Below, piece by piece: positions 18,057-25,888 of a DNA stretch of 64,000 nt; the first letter of the stretch is position 1; each line of letters begins with the position of its first letter. The stretch spans positions 111,646 to 175,645 of the forward strand of contig NZ_BMGC01000002.1 of the NCBI RefSeq assembly GCF_014639795.1. The letters are read 5' to 3'. The position numbers and the translations under genes were made by a program. The notes under the pieces were generated by a model, which was not told the DNA's origin, searched no databases, and worked only from the letters and a program-made list of their open reading frames with translations. The DNA is from Gordonia jinhuaensis (GTDB taxonomy: Bacteria; Actinomycetota; Actinomycetes; Mycobacteriales; Mycobacteriaceae).

Positions 18057-19175
18057 GTGCATCGAACTCTGTTGGTGACCAATGACTTCCCGCCGCGTCC
18101 GGGCGGTATCCAGTCGTATCTGGAGAATCTGGTCGACCGGCTGCCGGCCGACCAGGTGGTGGTCTACGCGTCGTCGTGGGACGGTGCCGAGGAGTACGAC
18201 GCGGCGCATGAGTACACCGTGATCCGATATCGAGGCCGGCTGATGCTGCCGACCCCCGGTGTGGCCGCGCGCGCCCGCGACCTCGTCGCGCGACATGACA
18301 TCTCGACGGTGTGGTTCGGTGCTGCGGCGCCACTGGCTGTCCTGGGGCCGACACTGCGACGCGCGGGTGCTCGGCGGATCGTGGCGAGCACCCACGGTCA
18401 CGAGGTCGGGTGGTCGATGGTGCCGGTGGCGCGCGGGATCCTCCGGCGCATCGGTGACGACGCCGATGTGATCACCTACGTCAGCGACTACACGCGCCGG
18501 CGCTTCTCGGCGGCCTTCGGTCCGCGGGCGCGACTGGAGTATCTGCCACCCGGTGTCGACACCGACCGGTTCGCGCCGGATCCGCGGGCGCGCGAAAGGA
18601 TCCGGGAGCGGCACGCACTCGGTGACCGCCCGACGATCGTGTGCCTGTCACGTCTGGTGCCGCGCAAGGGTCAAGACGTGCTGATCGAGGCCATGTCGTC
18701 GATCGTGCAGGCGGTTCCCGATGCCGTCCTGCTCATCGTGGGCGGCGGGCCGTACGGCAAGCGGTTGCATGAGATGGCGGCCGCGAGTCCGGCTCGTGCA
18801 TCGATCATGTTCACCGGAACCGTTGCGGCTGAGGAGATCCCGGCCTACCACAACGCGGCGGATGTGTTCGCGATGCCGGCCAGGACGCGCGGCGGTGGCC
18901 TCGACGTGGAAGGGTTCGGCATCGTCTACCTCGAGGCCTCGGCCTGCGGTGTGCCGGTGGTCGCCGGGCGTTCGGGTGGTGCGCCCGAGACCGTGGTGGA
19001 CGGCTCGACCGGATATGTGGTCGACGGACGGTCGGCACCCGACGTCGGCGATGCCGTGGTCGACATCCTCACCGATCCGGTGCGTCGCGCGCAGATGGGG
19101 ACCGCCGGGCGCGAGTGGGCCGTCGGCAATTTCCAGTGGGGTGGCGCTGCGTCACGTCTGGCGGGACTGCTGTGA
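18057..19175 (+). CDS. pimB: GDP-mannose:phosphatidylinositol-monomannoside alpha-1,6-mannosyltransferase
   Basis: GT4-family GT-B glycosyltransferase at the Rv2188c (PimB') position; adds the second mannose to phosphatidylinositol mannoside on the inner face of the membrane, an early step towards lipomannan and lipoarabinomannan. 372 aa, usual length. The N-terminal domain starts LLVTNDFPPRPGGIQSYL; the donor-binding domain contains LSRLVPRKGQDVLIEA, an E-x7-E motif around EGFGIVYLEASACGVPV, and GGAPETV. Starts at GTG 18057 with no ribosome site (likely leaderless). It is functionally linked to the GT87 gene at 25852 and mptA at 33282. Confidence 0.92.
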   Translation: MHRTLLVTNDFPPRPGGIQSYLENLVDRLPADQVVVYASSWDGAEEYDAAHEYTVIRYRGRLMLPTPGVAARARDLVARHDISTVWFGAAAPLAVLGPTLRRAGARRIVASTHGHEVGWSMVPVARGILRRIGDDADVITYVSDYTRRRFSAAFGPRARLEYLPPGVDTDRFAPDPRARERIRERHALGDRPTIVCLSRLVPRKGQDVLIEAMSSIVQAVPDAVLLIVGGGPYGKRLHEMAAASPARASIMFTGTVAAEEIPAYHNAADVFAMPARTRGGGLDVEGFGIVYLEASACGVPVVAGRSGGAPETVVDGSTGYVVDGRSAPDVGDAVVDILTDPVRRAQMGTAGREWAVGNFQWGGAASRLAGLL

Positions 19176-19222
19176 AGGATTGAGCGGGCGTCGAAAACGG
19201 CTGAGCCGGAGAAACTCTCACG

Positions 19223-19298
19223 ACAGCCCGACCAGACAACCACAGCCCGACCAGACAACCACAGCCCGACCGGACAACGACAGCCCGACCGGACATCC
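19223..19298. repeat. Four 19-bp tandem repeats between pimB' and fadD15
   Basis: Units ACAGCCCGACCAGACAACC (19223-19241 and 19242-19260), ACAGCCCGACCGGACAACG (19261-19279) and ACAGCCCGACCGGACATCC (19280-19298). They lie in the convergent gap 48 bases after the pimB' stop. The last unit runs into a small hairpin, GGACATC-CGCA-GATGTCC. Confidence 0.9.
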
Positions 19299-19325
19299 GC
19301 AGATGTCCGGCGCCTGTCGTCATGT

Positions 19326-19346
19326 CCGCCCGACGTGATCGGGCGG
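19326..19346 (-). terminator. Hairpin downstream of fadD15
   Basis: CCGCCCGA (19326-19333) and TCGGGCGG (19339-19346) form an 8-bp stem with a 5-base loop, 17 bases beyond the fadD15 stop. Likely terminator for the minus strand; with the tandem repeats it also separates the convergent pimB'. Confidence 0.6.
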
Positions 19347-19362
19347 GGTGTGGATCAGTCGA

Positions 19363-21204
19363 TCACGCGTACATCGACTCGATCTCGTCGGCGTACTTCT
19401 TGGTGACCACGTTGCGCTTGACCTTGAGGGTCGGGGTCATCTCCCCGGTCTCCTCGGTGAAGTCGTGCGGCAGGATCTTGAACTTCTTGATCGACTCCGC
19501 ATGCGACACGGTCTTGTTCGCTTCGGACACGGCGCTGTCGATGTCGGCGCGCAGGTCAGGATCTTCGACCAGTTCGGCAACCGTGGCCTCGGCGGGTTTG
19601 CCGTGTTCGGCCTTCCACTGCTCGAACGCCTCCGGGTCGATGGCGATGAGGACGCCGATGAACGGCTTCTGGTCGCCGACCACCACCGCCTGCGAGATCA
19701 GCGGATCCGACCGCAGGACGTCCTCGAGCCCGGCCGGCGAGACATTCTTGCCGCCGGCGGTGACGATGATCTCCTTCTTACGGCCGGTGATGCTGACGAA
19801 CCCGTTGGAGTCGATCGTGCCGATGTCGCCGGTGTGGAACCAGCCGTCCTCCAGTGCGAGTTTCGTGGCCTCCGGATTGTTCCAGTAGCCGGTGAACACC
19901 ACCCCGCCCGACAGCAGGATCTCACCGTCCTCGGCGATGCGCACCGAGTTGCCGCCGAGCGGACGGCCGACGCTGCCGACGCGGAAGGCGTCGGGGGTGT
20001 TGACGCCAAAGGCCGCCGTGGTCTCGGTCAGTCCGTACCCCTCGTAGACGGGCAGTCCGATACCGCGGAAGAAATGGCCGAGGCGTTCCCCGAGGGGTGC
20101 GCCGCCGGAGATCGCGAGCTGACAGCGACCGCCCAGGGCGTCGATCAGCTTGCTGTAGACCAGCTTGGCGAAGATCGCGTGCTTGATCCGCAGCAGCAGG
20201 CCCGGGCCGCCGGTGTCCAGCGACCGGCTGTACTCCACGGCGGTGTCGTTGGCCAGGTTGAAGATCTTCTCCTTGCCGCCCTGCTTGGCCGACTGTTGGG
20301 CAGCGGTGTAGACCTTCTCGAACACGCGCGGTACCGACAGGATGAAGTCGGGTTTGAAGCTGCCGAACTCGCTGACGATGTTGCGGGTGTCGTTGGAGAA
20401 GCCCACCTCGACGCCGCCCTTGACACACAGCAGGGTCACGGCGTGCGCGAGCACGTGTGCCAGCGGCAGGAACATCAGGGTGCGGCGACCGGGCTGGTCG
20501 AGGAAATCGCCCAGTGAACTCTGCAGGATCCCGGCGCATTCGGAGAGCATGTTCGAGTGGGTCAGGGTGCAGCCCTTCGGGCGCCCGGTGGTACCCGAGG
20601 TGTAGATCAGCACCGCCGGGTCGGCGGCCTTGACGCTCGTCCGGCGTTCCAGAAGGGCGTCGTCGGAGACATCCTTGCCCTGTTCGAAGAGCTCGTCGAA
20701 TGCGCTGACACCGCCGGCGGCCGGATCGATCTGATAGATCTTCTCGACCGCACCGACGCTGCCCACGGAATCGACGATCGCGCGGTGCGCATCGTTCTCG
20801 ACGATCAGCGCACGTGCACCGGAGTCGGTGAGGATCCACTCGACCTGGTCGGCCGAGGACGAGTCGTAGATCGGGACCGTGGAGGCGCCCGCCGCCCAGA
20901 TGGCGAAGTCCAGGAGAATCCACTCGAGCCGGGTCGAGGAGAGCATCGCGACGCGATCGCCGTAGCCCACGCCCTGTGCGATGAGTCCCTTGGCCAGGGT
21001 GGTGATCTGATCGGCGGCCTCACCGGCGGTCACCACCACCCACTCGTCGCCGGACTTGCGCCGGAACATCGGCGCCTGACGATTTGACTTCGCTATGTCG
21101 AAGACGATGTCGGGGCAACTCGATGAGGGGTCGATGGTGAATTCGGCCGGAGTGCTGTATTCCGTCCTCGTGCCGGGTGCCGTGCGCACCGAGTTGTCGC
21201 TCAC
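19363..21204 (-). CDS. fadD15: Long-chain fatty acid-CoA ligase (FadD15 type)
   Basis: 613 aa adenylate-forming enzyme that activates long-chain fatty acids to acyl-CoA. Core motifs are visible: the P-loop YTSGTTGRPKGCTLTH, YGLTETTA, the hinge region TGDIGTIDSNGFVSI and GRKKEIIVTAGGKNVSP. GTG 21204 is chosen because GGAGGAAA lies just upstream; the frame runs 21 codons further without a site. Rv2187 is the counterpart at this position. A 14-bp palindrome upstream (21233-21246) may be an operator. Confidence 0.93.
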   Translation of the reverse strand: MSDNSVRTAPGTRTEYSTPAEFTIDPSSSCPDIVFDIAKSNRQAPMFRRKSGDEWVVVTAGEAADQITTLAKGLIAQGVGYGDRVAMLSSTRLEWILLDFAIWAAGASTVPIYDSSSADQVEWILTDSGARALIVENDAHRAIVDSVGSVGAVEKIYQIDPAAGGVSAFDELFEQGKDVSDDALLERRTSVKAADPAVLIYTSGTTGRPKGCTLTHSNMLSECAGILQSSLGDFLDQPGRRTLMFLPLAHVLAHAVTLLCVKGGVEVGFSNDTRNIVSEFGSFKPDFILSVPRVFEKVYTAAQQSAKQGGKEKIFNLANDTAVEYSRSLDTGGPGLLLRIKHAIFAKLVYSKLIDALGGRCQLAISGGAPLGERLGHFFRGIGLPVYEGYGLTETTAAFGVNTPDAFRVGSVGRPLGGNSVRIAEDGEILLSGGVVFTGYWNNPEATKLALEDGWFHTGDIGTIDSNGFVSITGRKKEIIVTAGGKNVSPAGLEDVLRSDPLISQAVVVGDQKPFIGVLIAIDPEAFEQWKAEHGKPAEATVAELVEDPDLRADIDSAVSEANKTVSHAESIKKFKILPHDFTEETGEMTPTLKVKRNVVTKKYADEIESMYA

Positions 21205-21232
21205 GCTTTCCTCCGCGTCCGTGGGACCAGTT

Positions 21233-21246
21233 GTAACCCAGGTTAC
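21233..21246. promoter_or_regulatory. Palindrome GTAACCCAGGTTAC in the fadD15 promoter region
   Basis: Perfect 6-2-6 inverted repeat, 29 bases upstream of the fadD15 start and 172 bases before the divergent SRPBCC gene. Size and place suit a dimeric repressor such as a TetR- or GntR/FadR-type lipid regulator. No specific regulator can be named. Confidence 0.5.
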
Positions 21247-21417
21247 CGCCGGGTAGTTTCTCGCCACCGGACCGGGGCATGTGTGAAGCTAAGGCCATGG
21301 ACGCACAGCAGCGGTCGGGCGGCGCACGGTGCGCCGTGCGACGGTGTCGACCGTCTGGATGGCGCGGCCGGCGAGTCGGGCGGTGCACAGGGGGACACGG
21401 GTGATGGGGGAGAGGCG

Positions 21418-21861
21418 ATGAGCAGTATCCAGATCGCCGACGAGACGTTCGTCGCGGCTCCGGCCGCACGGGTGGCCGAGGTGATCGCCGATCGGGGCAA
21501 CTGGTCGCGTTGGTGGCCTGACCTGCGGCTGTCGGTGACCGAGGACCGCGGTGAGTCGGGTATCCGGTGGCGTGTGAGCGGCGGGGTCGACGGGACGATG
21601 GAGTTCTGGCTGTCTCCTCGGCTCGACGGTGTCGTCGTCCACTACTTCTTGCACGGTGAGCCGGCCGAGTCACTGCCCGACGTCGGACGTGCACGATGGG
21701 ATCGGGTGGCGGCGATCGTGCGCACCCGCCGCGTTGCGGGCCGCGGCGCGGTCTTCGAGGTGAAACGATGCGTGGAACTGGGGCGTGCAGCCGGCGAGCC
21801 GGCCGTACCGTCGCATACGCAACCCGACGAGCACACACTGGAGAGTGACGCGCGTGTCTGA
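21418..21861 (+). CDS. SRPBCC (START-like) family protein
   Basis: 147 aa with the helix-grip pattern of polyketide cyclase/START-like proteins: IADETFVAAPAARVAEVIAD...WSRWWPDLRLSV. These bind lipids or other hydrophobic ligands; the ligand here is unknown. ATG 21418 follows GGGGGAGAGG. Its last 8 bases overlap the GTG start of the next, related gene, so the pair is translationally coupled. The C-terminal 20 residues after the domain look disordered. Confidence 0.82.
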   Translation: MSSIQIADETFVAAPAARVAEVIADRGNWSRWWPDLRLSVTEDRGESGIRWRVSGGVDGTMEFWLSPRLDGVVVHYFLHGEPAESLPDVGRARWDRVAAIVRTRRVAGRGAVFEVKRCVELGRAAGEPAVPSHTQPDEHTLESDARV

Positions 21862-22291
21862 CCACACCGAGCAGTCCATCGTCGTCGACGCCGATCCGGA
21901 TGCGGTGATGGCGGTGATCGCCGATTTCGAGCACTACCCGGACTGGGTGTCGGCAGCCCGCTCGGTGCAGGTGACCGACCCGGGCACGGCCGGCCGGGCA
22001 AAACAGGTGAAGTTCGAGCTCGACGCCGGGGTGCTGCGCGACACCTACGTACTCGACTACACCTGGGCCAGCGACGGTCGTTCGGTCCAGTGGGATCTGT
22101 CCGAAAGTGAACTGCAGCGCGCCCAGCACGGCCGGTACTCGCTGACCCCGCTCACCGACAGCACCACGAAGGTGACCTACGAGCTGATGGTCGATCTGAA
22201 GATCCCGGTGATCGGGCAGCTCAAGCGCCGCGCCGAGAAGGCGATCACCGACACCGCCCTCAACGAGCTGAAGAAGAAGGTCGAAGGCTGA
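21854..22291 (+). CDS. SRPBCC family protein (TB16.3 / Rv2185c-like)
   Basis: 145 aa, clear counterpart of Rv2185c. Compact helix-grip domain: SIVVDADPDAVMAVIADFEHYPDW at the N-terminus, a long C-terminal helix (LKRRAEKAITDTALNELKKKV). Probably carries or senses a hydrophobic ligand. GTG 21854 overlaps the previous stop (GTGTCTGA). The gene order cyclase-cyclase-ArsA-like-small protein matches M. tuberculosis Rv2186c-Rv2183c in outline, which suggests a conserved functional group next to fadD15. Confidence 0.85.
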   Translation: MSDHTEQSIVVDADPDAVMAVIADFEHYPDWVSAARSVQVTDPGTAGRAKQVKFELDAGVLRDTYVLDYTWASDGRSVQWDLSESELQRAQHGRYSLTPLTDSTTKVTYELMVDLKIPVIGQLKRRAEKAITDTALNELKKKVEG

Positions 22292-22314
22292 GCGACCTGG
22301 CACCCATCCACATC

Positions 22315-23538
22315 GTGGTCGGCCACGGCGGTGCCGGGGTCTCCACCGTCGCCGCCGCCGGGGCCGTCGAGACCGGTGCGTCGAGGCGTTCGACAGCAGC
22401 AGCGACCCGGCTGCGCGAGGAACCCACGTCGCTCCTGGTCACACTGGACCGCTTCCGGCCGGCCTCCCGACTCTTCGGGGTGTACTCGCGACCCGGGGTT
22501 CCGGTGCCGGTGTCCCAGCACGCCCATCTCCTCGAGATCGACACCCTCGGCTTGGTCGAGGACCTGTGGGCGGCGATTTCCGATGCGATGCCGACGGGAC
22601 TGGGCGAGGTCACCGATGCCGTCACCGAGGTCGACCCGGCCGAGCTCATCGGTTTACCCGGCATCGAGACGGTGCTCGCCCTGCGCGCGATACGCGAGGT
22701 CGCCACCGACGGCCGGTTCAGCCGGATCGTCCTCGACTGCTCGGGCGGCGTCGATCCCTACGCGGTGCTGCGGGCGCCCCGGATGTACGCCGATCTCCTC
22801 GAGCGGATCTGGCCGCGGCATCGTCGCCTGTCGGCCTCCGGCGAGGGGGCCCGGGTCACCCGGATCGTGGCCGTGGTCGATGCCCTCGCGCGCGATTGCG
22901 AGGATCTCGCCGAACTGTTCACCGACCCCGCGACGACGACCTCCCACGTGGTGACCTCGGCATCTGACTACGGGCGCGAGATGGCCCGCCGCCATCTCGC
23001 GGTGGTGGAGCTGCTGGGGATCCCCGCGGCCACACTGATCGTCAACGCCGGTGCGTCCGGGTCGGCGGCGCACGGGACGGCGGGCGCACGGGACTCGGCG
23101 GTCGACGGACCGGGTGAGCTCGACCAGGCCTTCGTCGACATGGCGTCGACCTCGACGCTGGTGGCCACACCGCGGCTTCGGGAGGTGCCGCGATCGGTCC
23201 GGGCGCTGCGCGGACTGGGGGTATCGTTGCGCCAGACCAGGGGCGCGGACACCGGTCCGGCGGCGGCCCGCGTGGAACATGTGGCCGGTCACGGGCTGGA
23301 GTCCAGATACCGTCTCGCCTGGCCACAATCCCTCCCGGACCCCGCTGACCTGTCGCTCGGGCGCTCCGGCGACGACCTGCTGGTGACGGTCTGCGGAGTT
23401 CGCCGCGCGGTCCGTCTGCCGTCGGTGTTGCGCCGATGCACAGTGGACGACGCGCGGTGGGAGAACGGTGTCCTCGCGATCGGGTTCCGACCCGATCCGG
23501 CGGTCTGGCCGGCGCATGACACCCATCAGAGTGCATGA
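22315..23538 (+). CDS. ArsA-like P-loop protein with degenerate Walker A motif
   Basis: 407 aa at the Rv2184c position. The N-terminus should be the deviant Walker A of ArsA/MinD-type ATPases (GKGGVGKS/T), but it reads GHGGAGVST: both the signature lysine and the P-loop lysine are gone. The first strand (APIHIVVG) begins before the GTG at 22315; no standard start exists further upstream in that frame before the preceding gene, so the true start is uncertain (a CTG at 22288 overlaps the previous stop). Later conserved pieces include LDCSGGVDPYAVLR and a C-terminal ArsA-tail-like beta domain. Probably a non-ATPase partner protein. Confidence 0.75.
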   Translation: MVGHGGAGVSTVAAAGAVETGASRRSTAAATRLREEPTSLLVTLDRFRPASRLFGVYSRPGVPVPVSQHAHLLEIDTLGLVEDLWAAISDAMPTGLGEVTDAVTEVDPAELIGLPGIETVLALRAIREVATDGRFSRIVLDCSGGVDPYAVLRAPRMYADLLERIWPRHRRLSASGEGARVTRIVAVVDALARDCEDLAELFTDPATTTSHVVTSASDYGREMARRHLAVVELLGIPAATLIVNAGASGSAAHGTAGARDSAVDGPGELDQAFVDMASTSTLVATPRLREVPRSVRALRGLGVSLRQTRGADTGPAAARVEHVAGHGLESRYRLAWPQSLPDPADLSLGRSGDDLLVTVCGVRRAVRLPSVLRRCTVDDARWENGVLAIGFRPDPAVWPAHDTHQSA

Positions 23539-23604
23539 GGCCGGCCGGCGCGGACCGGGGCAGCGCCGGGATGCGACGGACGACAGGGCAGGACAGGGAG
23601 ATCC

Positions 23605-23988
23605 ATGACCGACGAGTTCGATGCCGAGAGCACCCAGCGCCTTGTGGCCGCGGTGGTGGGCCGGATCGACGAGTTCGCCGCAGCGCTGATCGGCCGCGTC
23701 GAGGCCACCTCCGCAGAGCCGGGAGGGGGCGTCGCATCCGGTGAATCCGCATCGACCGGTGGTGGTTTCGTCGACCTGCTGATCGTCGAGGCGCTGGAGG
23801 CACTGGCTCGTCTGCTCGCCTCGCTGATCTCGGTTCTGGAGACGCTCGCGGTGGCTGTCGACGCCTTCCTGACCACCCGTGTCCACGCGACCGCCGGTGC
23901 CGCGTCGACCGATGCGCGACGCGCACGTTCGAGCTTTCAGCCGATAACGGTGCACATCGATCCCGGGACGGCCGATGGTCGCCGCTGA
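23605..23988 (+). CDS. Conserved hypothetical protein (Rv2183c position)
   Basis: 127 aa, not recognised beyond its place and size (tuberculosis Rv2183c is 131 aa). It has an acidic N-terminus, a Gly/Ser linker (residues about 36-52), then a strongly hydrophobic helix (LLIVEALEALARLLASLISVLETLAVAV, split here for length only by its position at about 57-84) that may bind a membrane or pack with a partner. ATG 23605 has GGGAGA upstream. Its end overlaps the next gene by 14 bases. Confidence 0.65.
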   Translation: MTDEFDAESTQRLVAAVVGRIDEFAAALIGRVEATSAEPGGGVASGESASTGGGFVDLLIVEALEALARLLASLISVLETLAVAVDAFLTTRVHATAGAASTDARRARSSFQPITVHIDPGTADGRR

Positions 23989-24991
23989 GCATCGCGGTCC
24001 TCGCGCGTCCGCCGCGGCCGGTCTCTCCTCGACGATGACCGTCGGCATCGACGTGGGCGGCACCTCGGTGCGGGCCGCGGTCGTCGATATTGGCGGGCGA
24101 ATCCACGACACCTCCCGCGCGCAGACCCCGGCGACCGCCGAGGCGCTGGAGAACTGCCTCGACCGACTGGTCGGGGAATTCCGCACGCGGTGGCCGATCT
24201 CGGCGATCGGGCTGGCGCTGGCCGGCTTCTTCGACTCGGACTGTTCGGTGTTGCGGTACGCACCCCATCTGCCGTGGCGCGAGACCGCAGTCGCTGCACA
24301 GATGTCCGAGCGCATCGGGCTACCGGTGTTCTGCGAGCACGACGCGAACGCTGCCGCGGCGGCCGAATACCGGTTCGGGGCCGCCGCACACGGTCGCAAC
24401 GTGGTGGTCATGACGCTGGGTACCGGTGTCGGTGCCGGGTTCCTTCAGGACGGTCGGCTCTATCGCGGGAGCTTCGGGGTGGCACCGGAACTGGGTCACA
24501 TCCAGGTGGTGCCCGATGGCCGCAGCTGTGCCTGCGGCAAACGCGGATGCTTCGAGAGGTATTGCAGCGGAACGGCTCTGGTCGACACGGTGGTGGAGAT
24601 CGCGGCCGACCATCGGCACTACGGCAGCGGACTGGCCCGCGAATCGGCGATCGATCCCGGGTCGCTGACCGGACGGCGTATCGCCGCTGCGGCATCGGAG
24701 GGTGACGAGGTGGGCCTGGCGGCATTTGCCGACCTCGCGCAGTGGCTCGGTGCCGGACTGGCGACGGTGGCCGACGTCTTCGATCCCGATGTCATCGTGG
24801 TCGCCGGTGGGGTGGGCACCTCGGCGCACCTGTTCCTCGATGACGCCCGTGAGCACTATCGCGCCCGCGTCACCGGGGCCGGTCACCGCAGTCTGGCCCG
24901 CATCCGGCCCACCCAGCTCGGCGAGACCGGTGGCATGGTGGGCGCCGCCGAAGTGGCCCGTCAGCGCCTCGGTTCCTCGCTGCCGCGGTAG
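23975..24991 (+). CDS. ROK-family sugar kinase (probable glucokinase)
   Basis: 338 aa. ATP-binding GIDVGGTSVRAAVVD, the substrate/catalytic segment EHDANAAAAAEY, the second phosphate loop TLGTGVGAGF, and the ROK zinc site CACGKRGCFE identify the family. Glucokinase is the most likely activity, phosphorylating glucose for envelope and storage glycans, but other hexoses are possible. ATG 23975 overlaps the previous gene by 14 bases with GGGACGG before it; ATG 24035 directly before the domain is an alternative. M. tuberculosis has no kinase gene at this position. Confidence 0.85.
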   Translation: MVAAEHRGPRASAAAGLSSTMTVGIDVGGTSVRAAVVDIGGRIHDTSRAQTPATAEALENCLDRLVGEFRTRWPISAIGLALAGFFDSDCSVLRYAPHLPWRETAVAAQMSERIGLPVFCEHDANAAAAAEYRFGAAAHGRNVVVMTLGTGVGAGFLQDGRLYRGSFGVAPELGHIQVVPDGRSCACGKRGCFERYCSGTALVDTVVEIAADHRHYGSGLARESAIDPGSLTGRRIAAAASEGDEVGLAAFADLAQWLGAGLATVADVFDPDVIVVAGGVGTSAHLFLDDAREHYRARVTGAGHRSLARIRPTQLGETGGMVGAAEVARQRLGSSLPR

Positions 24992-25150
24992 CTCGACGAC
25001 GACTTCGTCGCCGGCGGATAACGCTTCGTCATGTCCGCCACGCGGGCGCCCGGGCTGTGGGTAGAGTTGTGCTCGCCTCGGGGAACGATGAGGTCTCGTG
25101 TCGGGTATGCGCTGCGGTGAGCCGGGGCATATGAGAGGAATGGGCGAATC

Positions 25151-25888
25151 ATGCTCTATTGGCTGGTCAAGTTCATCTTCGTCGGCCCGCTGATCCGGGT
25201 GTACAACCGGCCGAAGGTCGAAGGACTGGAGAACATTCCCGCCGACGGCCCGGTCATCCTCGCCGGAAACCATCTGTCGATCGCCGACTGGCTGTTCGCG
25301 CCTCTCGTGGTCGACCGCCGTATCACCTACCTGGCCAAGAGCGACTACTTCACCTCCCCGGGTGTGCGCGGCGCGCTGCAGAAGTTCTTCTACTCCAAGA
25401 CCGGTCAGGTCCCCATCGACCGCAGCGGCGCCGACGCCGCCGAGAATTCCCTGATCACCGCCAAGCGCCTGCTCAACGAGGGCAAACTCGTGGGACTGTA
25501 TCCGGAGGGCACCCGTTCACCGGACGGACGGCTCTACAAGGGCAAGACTGGTGTCGCGCGAGTGGCGCTGGACACCGGCGTGCCGGTGATCCCGGTGGGC
25601 ATGATCGGTACCAACGAGGTCAGTCCCCCCGGACCCTTCCGGTGGCGTCACCGCAACGTCACCGTCAAGTTCGGTAAGCCGATCGACTTCTCCCGCTACG
25701 AGGGCATGAGCGGCAACCGGTTCATCGAGCGTGCCGTCACCGACGAGATCATGTACGAGCTCATGCGACTCACCGGCCAGCAGTACGTGGACGTCTACGC
25801 CGCGACGCTGAAGAACCTGACGCCGGACACGGCCTCCCCGGACCCCTCGGCTCAGACCGACGGGTCGAGGTCGAAGCCGGCCGCCTGA
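25151..25888 (+). CDS. 1-acyl-sn-glycerol-3-phosphate acyltransferase (PlsC family)
   Basis: 245 aa membrane-associated acyltransferase (Rv2182c family) that makes phosphatidic acid or acylates a related lipid. Catalytic block NHLSIADW (NHx4D), block PIDRSG, the glycerophosphate-binding YPEGTRSPDG and block VPVIPVGMIG are all present in order. The N-terminal hydrophobic segment anchors it. The C-terminal 20 residues are polar and overlap the convergent GT87 gene by 37 bases. In this envelope-lipid neighbourhood it may act on phosphatidylinositol mannosides, but that is inference. Confidence 0.9.
   Translation: MLYWLVKFIFVGPLIRVYNRPKVEGLENIPADGPVILAGNHLSIADWLFAPLVVDRRITYLAKSDYFTSPGVRGALQKFFYSKTGQVPIDRSGADAAENSLITAKRLLNEGKLVGLYPEGTRSPDGRLYKGKTGVARVALDTGVPVIPVGMIGTNEVSPPGPFRWRHRNVTVKFGKPIDFSRYEGMSGNRFIERAVTDEIMYELMRLTGQQYVDVYAATLKNLTPDTASPDPSAQTDGSRSKPAA

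Noticed and set aside
19223-19298. CRISPR array
   Set aside because: Units are directly adjacent with no spacers and only 19 bp long; no cas genes nearby.
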